DNA from: Mycobacterium sp. ITM-2016-00316
GTDB lineage: Bacteria; Actinomycetota; Actinomycetes; Mycobacteriales; Mycobacteriaceae
Direction of reading: 5' to 3'
Assembly: GCF_002968335.2 (NCBI RefSeq)
Contig: NZ_CP134398.1
Coordinates: forward strand, 4,774,001-4,838,000
Length of the DNA stretch: 64,000 nt
Both the position numbers and the translations under genes were made by a program. Positions 52,326 through 61,385 of the stretch are shown here, in pieces (position 1 is the first letter of the stretch; the number at the start of each line of letters is the position of its first letter). The notes beneath the pieces are model-generated. The model was not told the DNA's origin. It saw only the letters and a list, made by a program, of their open reading frames with translations, and made no database searches.

Positions 52326-52856
52326 TCACCGCAGATGCTCCTCACAGTTGGAGGTGAGGTTCGAGAAGTGCACCGCGGGCGCGCCGTCGACGAGCACGAA
52401 GTCCGTGCCGGGGTACCACTGGGTGCCGGGACGGATCCAGGGCGGGGCACCGTCGGGGTAGGCGATCGTCATGTCCGCATAGAAGCGGGCGTCCGGCGGG
52501 CACGCGGCGCTGTTCGACGGCAGCGGGTTCCAGGCATGCACCACAACGGGATTCGTCAGGCGCGGGCCCTGCGCACAGTTGGGCTGACACTCGACCGAGA
52601 TGTCGTTACCGAATCCATTGGCGCCCTGCGCATCCCAGGTCGACCAGACCATGTTGTGCAGCACCCCGGTGCCGTCGCAGTTGTAGTCGAACACCGCCGG
52701 GCGCTGCGGCAGCGGGTTCTGCGTGTCGTAGCACATGCCGATGGCATACCGGGCAGACTCGGCGGCCGGGTCGGCCCCGGCGGACGGGGCATCTGCCAGC
52801 GCGGCGCTCGACAACGCGACGAGGACGGCGGCGGGCGCAGCGAGCAGGCAGTTCAC
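52326..52856 (-). CDS. Exported protein of unknown function
   Basis: 176 residues. Signal peptide MNCLLAAPAAVLVALSSAALA (cleavage likely after ALA-DAP), then a Cys-containing mature part (YAIGMCYDTQNPLPQRP, FDYNCDGTGVLHNMVWSTWD, ISVECQPNCAQGP, SNSAACPPDAR, SNLTSNCEEHLR). The six or seven Cys outside the signal suggest disulfide bonds. Conserved in mycobacteria as a secreted protein; no activity can be read from it. Confidence 0.8.
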   Translation of the reverse strand: MNCLLAAPAAVLVALSSAALADAPSAGADPAAESARYAIGMCYDTQNPLPQRPAVFDYNCDGTGVLHNMVWSTWDAQGANGFGNDISVECQPNCAQGPRLTNPVVVHAWNPLPSNSAACPPDARFYADMTIAYPDGAPPWIRPGTQWYPGTDFVLVDGAPAVHFSNLTSNCEEHLR

Positions 52857-52908
52857 TCCGGGAGACTAGCAATCCCGGCACGCCGCGGCATGTCGTTCAC
52901 GCTGCCGG

Positions 52909-54606
52909 TCAGAACGGTGCGACCAACTCGCGCCGATACCGTTGCACCCACCCGATGTGGGATTGCCGTTCGTCGTCGATGCGTGTGGCGCGGTCCTCGG
53001 CCCGGGTGCGCTCGCGCCGCGGCATGGTCAACCCCTCGGTGTGCTTCCGTGGCGGCGCCCCGACGATCTGGACCGCGGCCGTCGGTGCGCAGAGCTCGGG
53101 GAACAGCGCCCGACTTCCCGGCCTGGTGATGTGTGTGCCGCCGTCCGGGTCGGTCCATTCCAGGGTGCCGTCGGCGAACTGGCGGCTACGCCAGCCCGCC
53201 CAGAACGTCTTGCCCAGGTGGTGCTCGCGGCACAGGCAGGTCAGGTTCGAGGCTGCGGTCGGCCCGAACGGGTACGGGATCGTGTGATCGATATCGGTGA
53301 CGGTGCGGGTACAGCCGGGGAATCGGCAGGTGCGGTCGCGGCAGCGCACGAATCCCGCCAGCGCCGTCGATGGCCGGTACCCCGATTCCGGCGGGGATTG
53401 GCCGGGGTGAATCAGGGGACGCAGCGTGGCGTGCAGCGCAACCTGGGCGATCACCGGGGCGGGCACGACCGGTCCGCCCACGATCACCCCGGGGGCCACC
53501 GGGCAGAACTCACCGCAGTCCCCGCGCAGGCCGGAGATCAGCTCGGGCCAGGTATGCAGGTACCACGGTTTGGCGAACAGCGGCCTGCGTCTGGCGGTCA
53601 GCGCCCGGCGCTGTGCCGTCAGGTCGCCGACCGGTGGCGTCTCCGATTCTGGGTCCGGCCCGGGCTCGGGCTCGGGCTCGGGCTCGGACTCGGGCTCGGA
53701 CTCGGGCTCAGCTTCGGCCGGCCGGCCGGCGGGTGCGACACCGCCGCCGCTACCGTCACCCGGCCCCGGGTCCTCGGCGGGGGCCTCAGGCGCGGCGCCG
53801 ACGGCATCCTGGCGGGCGATCACGTAGATCACCACCCCACCGGCGGGCGGCTTGGCCGCGGCCTCGCAGTCCGCGCGTTCACACAGACACGGCAGCCGAT
53901 CCCAGCCGAAACCCATCGCTCCGAGCGCCGCAGCGCGTCGCATATCCCACGAGCGGGGGTCGTGATCGCACACCGTGCGGGCCAACGCATCGGCCCGCTT
54001 GTCGACGGCCATGCCGTCGGTGACCGACAGGGAGGCGTTCAGATGCGCGGTCCCCGAGGCGTCGTCGACACATACGTCGGCCCGGTGCCCGTGCGCGGTG
54101 GCCTCGGAGCGGCGCACCGCGAGCGGATCGTGGGTCAGAACCACAGTGTCGACGGCCTTCTCGATCTGATCCACCGACATCGCGGCGCCGGAAGCGAACT
54201 CGATGGACAGTGCGGTGTCGATGGTGCGCCGCGCATCGGGATCCTTGACCAGCAGGGTGCGGGTGCAGATGATGTGCACCGTCTTGTAGGACAGCGCGCC
54301 GGCGGCGAACAGCGCGCGCAGCTTCGGCAGCCGTTCGGCCAGCGCCACCGCGTCCATCAGCAGCCCCGAGGCCACTCCACTGGTGATGCCATGGCTCGCG
54401 CCGATCTGCGCACACACCGCCGACCAGTTGTCGAACCTCCACTGCTCACGCTCTGCCGAGCCCGCCGCGGCGTACGCGGCCGCGAGCATGTCGGCCATGG
54501 ACGACAACCGGGCCGCACAGGCGGCGTTCTCCAGCCGCGCGTAGGCGCGGACCCGCGCAGCGGGGGTCCTGGCAGCACCCACTTCCGCCAACCGTTCCTC
54601 GAACAT
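52909..54606 (-). CDS. 13E12-type protein: DUF222 with C-terminal HNH nuclease
   Basis: 565 residues from ATG 54606 (MFEERLAEVG); the open frame to 54732 adds no similarity. The N-terminal DUF222 (SSMADMLAAAYAAAGSAER ... HGITSGVASGLLMDAVALAERLP) is that of the mycobacterial 13E12 repeat family. The C-terminal HNH motif reads CRFPGCTRTVTDIDHTIPY and LTCLCREHHLGKTF, with zinc/nucleic acid ligands intact. A Glu-Pro/Glu-Ser low-complexity linker separates them. Multicopy in mycobacteria; function unclear, nuclease activity not established. Copies of this family are used as attachment sites by the phiRv1 prophage in M. tuberculosis. Confidence 0.9.
   Translation of the reverse strand: MFEERLAEVGAARTPAARVRAYARLENAACAARLSSMADMLAAAYAAAGSAEREQWRFDNWSAVCAQIGASHGITSGVASGLLMDAVALAERLPKLRALFAAGALSYKTVHIICTRTLLVKDPDARRTIDTALSIEFASGAAMSVDQIEKAVDTVVLTHDPLAVRRSEATAHGHRADVCVDDASGTAHLNASLSVTDGMAVDKRADALARTVCDHDPRSWDMRRAAALGAMGFGWDRLPCLCERADCEAAAKPPAGGVVIYVIARQDAVGAAPEAPAEDPGPGDGSGGGVAPAGRPAEAEPESEPESEPEPEPEPGPDPESETPPVGDLTAQRRALTARRRPLFAKPWYLHTWPELISGLRGDCGEFCPVAPGVIVGGPVVPAPVIAQVALHATLRPLIHPGQSPPESGYRPSTALAGFVRCRDRTCRFPGCTRTVTDIDHTIPYPFGPTAASNLTCLCREHHLGKTFWAGWRSRQFADGTLEWTDPDGGTHITRPGSRALFPELCAPTAAVQIVGAPPRKHTEGLTMPRRERTRAEDRATRIDDERQSHIGWVQRYRRELVAPF
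53662..53709. repeat. Hexanucleotide microsatellite (GGGCTC/GGACTC)8
   Basis: Eight contiguous 6-nt units inside the 13E12-type gene, coding (minus strand) for alternating Glu-Pro and Glu-Ser. In-frame copy change would alter only linker length. Confidence 0.85.
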
Positions 54607-54755
54607 GCATTCGAGTATTGCCGGATCCGAGACGTGCCGCCACCGCCGAAACCCCAGCCTGTGGACGAATTCGGGATTGTGGATAACCCGGCCATTCACT
54701 CGCGAGGCCGGCCGGAAATAAACCGCAGCCACGCCTGGTTACACCCAACACAATT

Positions 54756-54772
54756 ATGGAACGTTGTTCTAT
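54756..54772 (+). promoter_or_regulatory. Candidate TetR operator upstream of hydrolase-tetR
   Basis: ATGGAACGTTGTTCTAT: arms ATGGAAC/GTTCTAT, 6 of 7 matched, 3-nt centre. It lies 28 nt before the hydrolase ATG. Its 3-nt spacer differs from the 2-nt spacer of the KstR sites, so a different regulator is expected, most simply the adjacent TetR. Confidence 0.55.
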
Positions 54773-54799
54773 GAGATGGTCACACGAGAGAGGAATGAC

Positions 54800-55600
54800 A
54801 TGACAAACGTCGTCTTCATCCACGGACTCTGGGTCGCGCACACCGCTTGGCAACCCTGGATCGAACACTTCGAGACGCGGGGCCATCGGGCCTTCGCCCC
54901 GGCGTGGCCCGGCGAGCACGCCACCCCCGAGCAAACCCGGCTCCATGCCGCCGACCAGGCCGGCAACGGAATCGACGAACTCACCGAGTACTTCGCGCAA
55001 TATCTCGCACAGTTCGACACCCCGCCGGTGGTGATCGGGCATTCGTTCGGCGGACTCATCGCACAGAAGCTGTTGGGCCAGAACAAGGCCGCCGCAGCGG
55101 TCGCGATCGATCCCGCCCCCATCAAGGGCGTCAAGCCGCTACCGCTCGCGCAACTGCGTTCGGCCTTCCCCGTCCTCGGCAACCCGCTCAACAAGGGACG
55201 CGCCAAAGGACTGACCGAAGCTCAGTGGCGCTACGGATTCGGCAATGCCCTGCCACACGAGGAATCCGACGCGCTGTGGCGGCGGTGGGCCATCCCTTCA
55301 CCCGGCAAGCCGCTCTTCGAGGCCGCTACCGCGAACTTCGCCGGCAATTCGCCGGCCAAGATCGATACCGGCAACAGCGCGCGCGGACCGCTGCTGATCA
55401 CCGGCGGCACCGCAGACCACACGGTGCCGTTGGTGAGCACCAGGGCCGCGCACCGGTTGTACGAGAAGTCCGGCGCCATCACCGATTTCCACGAGTTCGA
55501 GGGTCGCGGCCACTCGCTGACCATCGACCACGGCTGGCGCGATGTCGCCGACGTCTCCCTGGATTGGTTGGCGCAACGACAGGTCACCCGGGCGGCATGA
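54800..55600 (+). CDS. Alpha/beta hydrolase
   Basis: 266 residues from ATG 54800 with AGAGAGGA 5 nt upstream. Compact hydrolase: NVVFIHGLWVAHTAWQPW, the nucleophile elbow VIGHSFGGLIAQKLLG, a likely Asp in GGTADHTVP and the His in FEGRGHSLTIDHGW. Related to esterases/haloperoxidase-like enzymes. It is the first gene of a two-gene operon ending with its TetR regulator (ATGA overlap). Substrate unknown. Confidence 0.88.
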   Translation: MTNVVFIHGLWVAHTAWQPWIEHFETRGHRAFAPAWPGEHATPEQTRLHAADQAGNGIDELTEYFAQYLAQFDTPPVVIGHSFGGLIAQKLLGQNKAAAAVAIDPAPIKGVKPLPLAQLRSAFPVLGNPLNKGRAKGLTEAQWRYGFGNALPHEESDALWRRWAIPSPGKPLFEAATANFAGNSPAKIDTGNSARGPLLITGGTADHTVPLVSTRAAHRLYEKSGAITDFHEFEGRGHSLTIDHGWRDVADVSLDWLAQRQVTRAA

Positions 55601-56184
55601 GCTCACGAAAACGCACCGCCAGCCAACAGGTCTCGGCCGCGCTACTCAACGCGGCCGAGACCGTGCTGGATCGCGACGGCACTGCCGGAGTGACTGTGCG
55701 CGCCGTCGCGCACGAGGCGGCGGTCTCCCCCATGAGCGTCTACAACAGATTCGAGCACAAAGAAGGTCTCGTGGTCGCGCTGGCGATGCGCGCCCTTGAG
55801 GGGCTCGCCGATGCGATCGACGTGGCCGGGGAGGTCGAGCCCCGCGAGCGGTTCCGCACGGCGTGCCGCAATTACCGGGACTTCGCGTTGCGGCACCCGG
55901 CGCGCTACTCACTGATCTTCGGAGCGGACAGCCCGCTACAGGATCAATCGTCGGCGGTGGCGGCGACCGGGCGGGCGGTGTTCGACACCCTGACGGGGTT
56001 GATCAAGGCCATGAGAACACCTTCCTCTCAACCGGATTCGGCCGAGGCTGCGCAGATCGTCTGGGGCGCCATTCATGGCGCCGTCACCATCGAACAGGTG
56101 GGTATCGGGCAGACCCCCGACTGCGCCGCCACCTTCGAGAATCTGCTCGATCTTTTCGTCGGCAGCCTGTCGGCCTACCGGTAG
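55597..56184 (+). CDS. TetR-family transcriptional regulator
   Basis: 195 residues. N-terminal HTH (TASQQVSAALLNAAETVLDRDG, VTVRAVAHEAAVSPMSVYNRFEHKEGLV) and a C-terminal ligand domain (TetR_C). The stop overlaps the monooxygenase gene by 10 nt on the other strand. Proximity and the palindrome at 54756 suggest that it represses its own operon with the hydrolase. Confidence 0.9.
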   Translation: MSSRKRTASQQVSAALLNAAETVLDRDGTAGVTVRAVAHEAAVSPMSVYNRFEHKEGLVVALAMRALEGLADAIDVAGEVEPRERFRTACRNYRDFALRHPARYSLIFGADSPLQDQSSAVAATGRAVFDTLTGLIKAMRTPSSQPDSAEAAQIVWGAIHGAVTIEQVGIGQTPDCAATFENLLDLFVGSLSAYR

Positions 56185-57368
56185 CTGGGCAGCTCCGGGT
56201 CGCCGGCGGAGAGATTGATGGGGAGCTTGCCTGCCACTGACGCCGCCGAGGACAGGACTCTGCCGACCGGGCCCGCGACCACGCCGGCCGCCGCGTGCAG
56301 CACCCGGATACCGCTGCGGGTACGCGGGTTCATCAGCCGCAGCATCCTCGGCCGGATGAGGGGTGCCGCATCGATGAAGGGCTTCATCAGCCGTTCATAG
56401 CGAGCCAGCGCCCCGAGCACATCATCACCGGAGCCGAGTTCACCGGCCAGGATGTACGCGCCGATGAGCGCCAGACTGGTTCCGGCGCCACCGAAGGTCG
56501 CGTTGCAGTGCGCTGCATCCCCGAGCAGCGCGACGCGGCCCTTACTCCACGCCGGGCTGCTCATCTGCCCCACCGACGAGAAGTACATCGGCGCACCGGC
56601 ATCCAATTCATCGAGGATGCGGGCCGTGACGTCGCCCAGATCATCGAACGTCCGTCGCAGGATGGCGTTCAGGTCCTCGCGGCCCAAGTCATCCAGACCG
56701 CGCACATCGGAGATGAAGCTGAGCATGGCGCGGGTGGTGCCGAGATTGTCCGGCCGCAGGTGCACCGAGCGGGACTCGGTCGCGTGCTGCCAGATCCACC
56801 AGTTGTCGTCATCGTCGCGGCGGGGAATGGTCGCGTACGCGATGTACATACCGAGGTCGTTGACCTCGGTGGCCGCGACGAAGCGCCGCGTCCGCGAATA
56901 CAGCCCTTCGGCGATCACGACGAGGTCGGCGTCGATGATGTCGCCGTCGTCTAACGTGACAGTGACGCGCTCGCCGTGATCGACGACATCGGCGATCCGG
57001 GTGCCGAACCGGAAGTCGGTCGAGTCGGCGTGCTCGATCAGGATGCGGGACAGTTCGCCGCGCAGGATCTCCAGTTCCGCAGTGGGCCCGTCGGTTCCCG
57101 GCGAAACGGGGAACGCGGCCGCCGTCGCACCGTCGTCCCGCACGAAACGCATCCCGACCTCGGTGGTGTTGGCCGCACGCACGTCGGCGTCGATGCCCAT
57201 CCGCCGGACGACCTCGCGGGCGGCGCCGCGGATGTCGACGTTCTGGCCCTCGTCGCGGCGCTCGGGATACCGCTCGATGACGGTGGTCCGCCAACCGCGG
57301 GACGCGAGCTGATGGGCGAGGGCGGGTCCGCCGATACCGGCGCCTGAGATGACAGCGTGTTGGGCCAC
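56175..57368 (-). CDS. FAD-dependent (PHBH-type) monooxygenase
   Basis: 397 residues from GTG 57368; the longer frame to 57887 is antisense to the VOC gene. GxGxxG in AVISGAGIGGPALAHQLASRG, the DG-like motif in LVVIAEGLYSRTR, and the FAD motif GRVALLGDAAHCNATFGGAG. Typical of aromatic-ring hydroxylases and tetracycline-destructase-like FAD enzymes; there is no substrate evidence. The C-terminal VLSSAASVAGKLPINLSAG is a hydrophobic helix that may touch membrane. Confidence 0.88.
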   Translation of the reverse strand: MAQHAVISGAGIGGPALAHQLASRGWRTTVIERYPERRDEGQNVDIRGAAREVVRRMGIDADVRAANTTEVGMRFVRDDGATAAAFPVSPGTDGPTAELEILRGELSRILIEHADSTDFRFGTRIADVVDHGERVTVTLDDGDIIDADLVVIAEGLYSRTRRFVAATEVNDLGMYIAYATIPRRDDDDNWWIWQHATESRSVHLRPDNLGTTRAMLSFISDVRGLDDLGREDLNAILRRTFDDLGDVTARILDELDAGAPMYFSSVGQMSSPAWSKGRVALLGDAAHCNATFGGAGTSLALIGAYILAGELGSGDDVLGALARYERLMKPFIDAAPLIRPRMLRLMNPRTRSGIRVLHAAAGVVAGPVGRVLSSAASVAGKLPINLSAGDPELPSYR

Positions 57369-57423
57369 CTCTCGAACGTAGCCGCTGGTTCTGTGAGACG
57401 GCTCGCGCCGTAGTCTCGGGGCC

Positions 57424-58053
57424 ATGACCGTCACCGTCGACGAAATCCTGGTCGCCGACCCGCCCGAAGCTTGGGCCGCAGCGGGGTTCAGCATCGACGC
57501 CGACGACGTCTGCCGGGTGGGTGGTGTCCGCATCCGACTGGTGGGACGCGAGGCGGGCGCCGGCATCATCGCCTGGTCGCTGGGCGGGGCCGATGTGGAT
57601 GACCTGGACGGCATTCCCACGGCCGCATCCCAGGCGGCTCCGGGGGCGCCCGCCGAACACGCCAACGGTGTCACCGGCGTCGACCACATCGTGCTGCTGT
57701 CCCCCGACCTCGACCGCACAGTCACAGCGCTGGGTGCGATCGGGCTACTGCCGCGCCGGGAACGGCTGGGTGAACTGGGCGGCCGGCCCATCCGGCAGAT
57801 CTTCTTCCGCTTCGGTGCGGTGATCATCGAGGCCGTCGGCTCACCGGACACCGTCGGCCAGGGTCCATCCACGCTCTGGGGCATCACCTACACCGTCACC
57901 GATATCGACGAGACGGCAGCGTACTTCGCCGGCCGAACCACGCGGGTCAAGGATGCGGTGCAGCCCGGCCGCCGGATCACCACGGTGCATCATCAGGAGT
58001 TCGGTATGTCGGTACGGACCGCAATGCTCTCGGCACCTATTCTCAGCACATGA
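57424..58053 (+). CDS. VOC-superfamily (glyoxalase-like) protein
   Basis: 209 residues. Two beta-alpha-beta-beta-beta modules: the first around residues 1-55 is divergent, and [20 protein letters not shown] ... [25 protein letters not shown] matches metal-binding glyoxalase/dioxygenase half-sites (His and Glu visible). [20 protein letters not shown] starts it. Overlaps rnhA by ATGA. Substrate unknown. Confidence 0.8.
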   Translation: MTVTVDEILVADPPEAWAAAGFSIDADDVCRVGGVRIRLVGREAGAGIIAWSLGGADVDDLDGIPTAASQAAPGAPAEHANGVTGVDHIVLLSPDLDRTVTALGAIGLLPRRERLGELGGRPIRQIFFRFGAVIIEAVGSPDTVGQGPSTLWGITYTVTDIDETAAYFAGRTTRVKDAVQPGRRITTVHHQEFGMSVRTAMLSAPILST

Positions 58054-58502
58054 CCGACGACCCGGTGGTGATCCACACCGACGGCGGGTGCCGTCCGAAT
58101 CCCGGTCCCGGCGGATGGGGTGCGGTGCTGCGCCAGCGCCATCATGTCCGCGAGATGTGCGGTGGCGAGCCCGGCGACACGAGCAACAACCGGATGGAAC
58201 TCACCGCGCCGATCATGGCGCTGGAAGCACTGACCCGGCCGGTGCTGGTGCACCTGTACACCGACAGCACCTACGTCCGAAACGGCATCACCAAGTGGGT
58301 GCTCGGCTGGGAGCGCAACGGATGGCTCACCGCCGCAAAGCAACCGGTGAAAAACGTGGATCTCTGGCAGCGTTTACAGGCCGCGTGCGCGCGACATCAG
58401 GTCGAGTGGTTCTGGGTGAAGGGTCATTCCGGCGTCGCCGACAATGAGCTGGCCGATGTGCTGGCGACCCGTGGGCTGGCAGAGGCCATCGCCAACGCGT
58501 GA
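58050..58502 (+). CDS. rnhA: Ribonuclease HI
   Basis: 150 residues. Cleaves RNA in RNA-DNA hybrids. The DEDD residues lie in [53 protein letters not shown] and [15 protein letters not shown] 58050 overlaps the VOC stop. A stand-alone RNase HI of this type occurs in M. smegmatis; M. tuberculosis has it only as part of a fused protein. Confidence 0.95.
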   Translation: MTDDPVVIHTDGGCRPNPGPGGWGAVLRQRHHVREMCGGEPGDTSNNRMELTAPIMALEALTRPVLVHLYTDSTYVRNGITKWVLGWERNGWLTAAKQPVKNVDLWQRLQAACARHQVEWFWVKGHSGVADNELADVLATRGLAEAIANA

Positions 58503-58590
58503 AATGCATGCGCCGCACGCGGTGTGATATCCATCGCCCAGCACCCGTCTGGCTTTGCAGACCGTCACCGCCGGTGTCACGCTGGTGGCA

Positions 58591-59181
58591 ATGTATGCAC
58601 GGTTAGCTGGACGCCTTCGCTGGTACCTGCGTGCGCTCGGCTTCCATCCGCTGGTCCGCACCGTTGACCGGCTGGAAGCGCTCGCGGTGCTCGGCGTGCT
58701 GGTCGCCGGTCTCTTCGCGATTCCCGTCGCGGTTTCCGCGGGAACCCTGGTGCACGACGCCAGCCTGCGTACCGCGGAGCAACAGGCCGAGAGCCGGCAC
58801 TCTGTGCAGGCTGTCGTGGTGGCGGGCATAGGTGCGCCCACCGAACTCGACACGCCTGCCTATGTGCGTGCGCAGTGGCGCGAAGGCACTCAGATGCGCA
58901 CGGAGTCGGTCGTCAGCCCCGCGACGATCCGGCCCGGTGATCACATGACGGTCTGGGTGGACGACAGTGGGAAGGTGGTGTCGGCGCCGCTGCGCGCCGA
59001 CGATGCCGCACTGACCGCCACGGCCGCCGCGGTGTCCTTCTGGATCAGCATCGTGACGTGCTGCGCGCTCGTGGCGTACCTCGTCCGCCGCGGACTGGAC
59101 CGCTCTCGCCACCGCGCCTGGGACCGCGAGCTACTCGTGTTGGCGCACAACGACGACGGCTGGGCCAACCGGCACAGCTGA
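58591..59181 (+). CDS. Conserved mycobacterial two-TM membrane protein
   Basis: 196 residues from ATG 58591 (YARLAGRLRWYLRALGF); 58555 is an alternative start. One TM near the N-terminus (ALAVLGVLVAGLFAIPVAVSAG), an external domain of about 95 residues (TAEQQAESRHSVQAVV ... GDHMTVWVDDSGKVV), then TM2 (AAVSFWISIVTCCALVAYLVRRG) and a basic tail. Family of unknown function, seen in many copies in mycobacteria. Confidence 0.8.
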   Translation: MYARLAGRLRWYLRALGFHPLVRTVDRLEALAVLGVLVAGLFAIPVAVSAGTLVHDASLRTAEQQAESRHSVQAVVVAGIGAPTELDTPAYVRAQWREGTQMRTESVVSPATIRPGDHMTVWVDDSGKVVSAPLRADDAALTATAAAVSFWISIVTCCALVAYLVRRGLDRSRHRAWDRELLVLAHNDDGWANRHS

Positions 59182-59188
59182 GGCCGGA

Positions 59189-59833
59189 TCAGCGCGGCAC
59201 AGCTGCCACGGTCACCGGGGCCCCGGTGCGCGCGGTCACCTCGTCGAGATCGACCCCGTCGGCGAGTTCGACCACCGCGAACCCGGTGCCGGTCACATCG
59301 AAAACCCCCAGCTCGGTGATGACCCGGCTGACCACCGCCTTGCCGGTCAAGGGCAGATCGCAGTGCAGAACCAGTTTGGCCGCACCGGATTTGGCGGTGT
59401 GGTCCATCAGCACGATGACGCGTTCGGCGCCGCTGACGAGATCCATCGCACCACCCATGCCCTTGACCATGGATCCCGGAACCATCCAGTTGGCCAGGTC
59501 GCCGTTGGCCGCGACCTGCATACCACCCAGGACCGCGACATCGACGTGGCCGCCGCGGATCATCGCGAAACTGGTGGCCGAGTCGAAGTAGGACGCACCG
59601 TCCACCACCGACACGGTCTGCTTGCCCGCGTTGACCAGATCCGGATCCACCTCGTCGTCATAGGGGAAGGGCCCGACGCCCAGGATGCCGTTCTCGGCGT
59701 GCAGGGTGACGTCGGATCCCTCGGGCAGATGGTCGGGGATCAGGGTGGGCAGACCGATCCCGAGATTGACGTAGTCACCGTCGCGCAGTTCCCCCGCCGC
59801 GCGGCCGGCCATCTGGTCGCGGGTCCAGCTCAT
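59189..59833 (-). CDS. pcaJ: 3-oxoacid/3-oxoadipate CoA-transferase subunit B
   Basis: 214 residues. With subunit A it transfers CoA from succinyl-CoA to a 3-oxo acid. The active-site Glu is in [14 protein letters not shown], and [19 protein letters not shown] and [20 protein letters not shown] are typical. Its start overlaps the stop of subunit A (ATGA). Adjacent enol-lactonase and thiolase suggest 3-oxoadipate as substrate; scoB is the alternative name. Confidence 0.88.
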   Translation of the reverse strand: MSWTRDQMAGRAAGELRDGDYVNLGIGLPTLIPDHLPEGSDVTLHAENGILGVGPFPYDDEVDPDLVNAGKQTVSVVDGASYFDSATSFAMIRGGHVDVAVLGGMQVAANGDLANWMVPGSMVKGMGGAMDLVSGAERVIVLMDHTAKSGAAKLVLHCDLPLTGKAVVSRVITELGVFDVTGTGFAVVELADGVDLDEVTARTGAPVTVAAVPR

Positions 59834-60618
59834 GACGAAATCTCCTGATCTGTTGGCCTCGGGCGGGTGGTGCGCTTCTCGATTCCCTTGCGGGCGGCCT
59901 GTTCCGGGGTGAGTGCGACGACGCGCTGGACGAAGATGCCCGGCAGGTGCACCTCGTCGGGATGCAGTTCGCCAACCTCGACCACCCGTTCGGCCTCGAC
60001 CACCGTGAGACGTCCCGCCATGGCGGCGGGAGGATTGAAATTTCGTGCCGCAGCGTGGAATACGCAGTTGCCGGCCTTGTCCGCGACCGCGGCACGGATC
60101 AGCGCGTAGTCGGTGACGATCGACTCTTCGAGCAGCATCTGCCGGCCGCCGAAGGTGCGAACCTCCTTCGGGGGCGAGGCCAGCGCCACGCTGCCGTCGG
60201 GGTGATAGCGCCAGGGCAGGCCGCCGTCGGCGACCAGGGTGCCAACTCCGGTCGGGGTGAAGAACGCCCCGATTCCGCTGCCACCGGCTCGCATCCGCTC
60301 GGCGAGGGTGCCCTGCGGAGTCAGTTCGACGGTCAGCTCACCGGACAGGTACTGCCGGGCGAACTCCTTGTTCTCCCCGACGTAGGAGGCGATCACGCGG
60401 GTGATGCGGTGCGCCTCCAGCAGCAGGCCCAGGCCGGCGCCGTCGACGCCGCAGTTGTTGCTGACGATCGTCAGGTCGCCGGCGCCCTGCGCGAGCAGCG
60501 CATCGATCAGGAACCAGGGAATGCCGGCCAGTCCGAATCCGCCGACCGCCAGGCTGGCGCCGTGCGGGATGTCGGCCACCGCTTCTGCCGGCGAGTCCAC
60601 GAGCTTGTTCAATGTCAT
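59830..60618 (-). CDS. pcaI: 3-oxoacid/3-oxoadipate CoA-transferase subunit A
   Basis: 262 residues from ATG 60618 ([21 protein letters not shown]); the frame extending to 60852 covers the enol-lactonase gene. Glycine-rich [38 protein letters not shown] and [21 protein letters not shown] mark the SCOT-A fold. Third gene in the order thiolase, lactonase, A, B. The start overlaps the lactonase stop (ATGA). Confidence 0.9.
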   Translation of the reverse strand: MTLNKLVDSPAEAVADIPHGASLAVGGFGLAGIPWFLIDALLAQGAGDLTIVSNNCGVDGAGLGLLLEAHRITRVIASYVGENKEFARQYLSGELTVELTPQGTLAERMRAGGSGIGAFFTPTGVGTLVADGGLPWRYHPDGSVALASPPKEVRTFGGRQMLLEESIVTDYALIRAAVADKAGNCVFHAAARNFNPPAAMAGRLTVVEAERVVEVGELHPDEVHLPGIFVQRVVALTPEQAARKGIEKRTTRPRPTDQEISS

Positions 60619-61385
60619 TGCTGCTCCAGGTGTTCGATGAGCGCGGGGGTGATGATGGCAGGCTGCTCGGCGTTGGCCAGGTGCGCGGCCTGCGGCACGG
60701 TCAGCAGTCGCGACCCGGGGATCCGGGCGACGATCTCCGCCAGCTTGGCCGGCGGTGTCGCGGGGTCGTCTGCACCGGCGATGGCGAGGGTCGGCGCGGT
60801 GATGGTGGAAAGCTGTTCGCGCAGATCGAGTTCGGCGATGGCCGCGCAGCACGCCGCGTAGCCTTCGGCCGGCGTGGCCGCGATCATCTGCTCATACTCA
60901 TTGCGCACGCCGGGGTTCGCATCGAGGTATGCCGGGGTGAACCAGCGCTGCACGACGGCGGCGGCCACCGCCGCGCTGCCCTGGGCGCGAACCATCGCGG
61001 CACGGTCGGTCCACGCCGAGGCCGGGGGCAGCTGCGCTCCGGTGCACAGCAGCGCCAGCCGCTGCACCCGTTCCGGGTTGCGGATCGCCACCCGCATCAC
61101 CGTCATCCCGCCGAGCGACAGACCGACCAGATGGGCCTTGGCGATGTCGAGCCGATCGAGCAGCGCCACCAGGTCATCGGCCAAATCGTCGATCGTATAA
61201 GGCCCTTCGGGCACCGGTGATCCGCCGTGGCCGCGGGTGTCATAGCGCACCACCCGGAAATGCCGCTCCAGGTCGGCGAGCTGGGCGTCCCACATGCGGT
61301 GCGTCGAGCCCAGTGAGTTGGACAGCACGACCGCCGGGGCGTCGGTACGGCCCGAGACGACGGTATGAACCTCGACGGCGCTCAT
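60615..61385 (-). CDS. pcaD: 3-oxoadipate enol-lactonase-like alpha/beta hydrolase
   Basis: 256 residues from ATG 61385, overlapping the thiolase stop by 4 nt. VVLSNSLGSTHRMWDAQ, the nucleophile GLSLGGMTVMRVAIRNP, a likely Asp in AGADDPATPP and the His in PQAAHLANAEQP are the hydrolase triad. Sequence layout is that of PcaD, which opens 3-oxoadipate enol-lactone to 3-oxoadipate. Other alpha/beta hydrolases are possible. Confidence 0.85.
   Translation of the reverse strand: MSAVEVHTVVSGRTDAPAVVLSNSLGSTHRMWDAQLADLERHFRVVRYDTRGHGGSPVPEGPYTIDDLADDLVALLDRLDIAKAHLVGLSLGGMTVMRVAIRNPERVQRLALLCTGAQLPPASAWTDRAAMVRAQGSAAVAAAVVQRWFTPAYLDANPGVRNEYEQMIAATPAEGYAACCAAIAELDLREQLSTITAPTLAIAGADDPATPPAKLAEIVARIPGSRLLTVPQAAHLANAEQPAIITPALIEHLEQQ

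Noticed and set aside
54756..54772. Reading the hydrolase palindrome as a KstR site
   Set aside because: The spacer between AAC and GTT is three bases, not two as in TnnAACnnGTTnnA.
56294..57887. Extension of the monooxygenase frame beyond 57368
   Set aside because: The added part is antisense to the VOC gene and has no FAD-motif similarity before GTG 57368.
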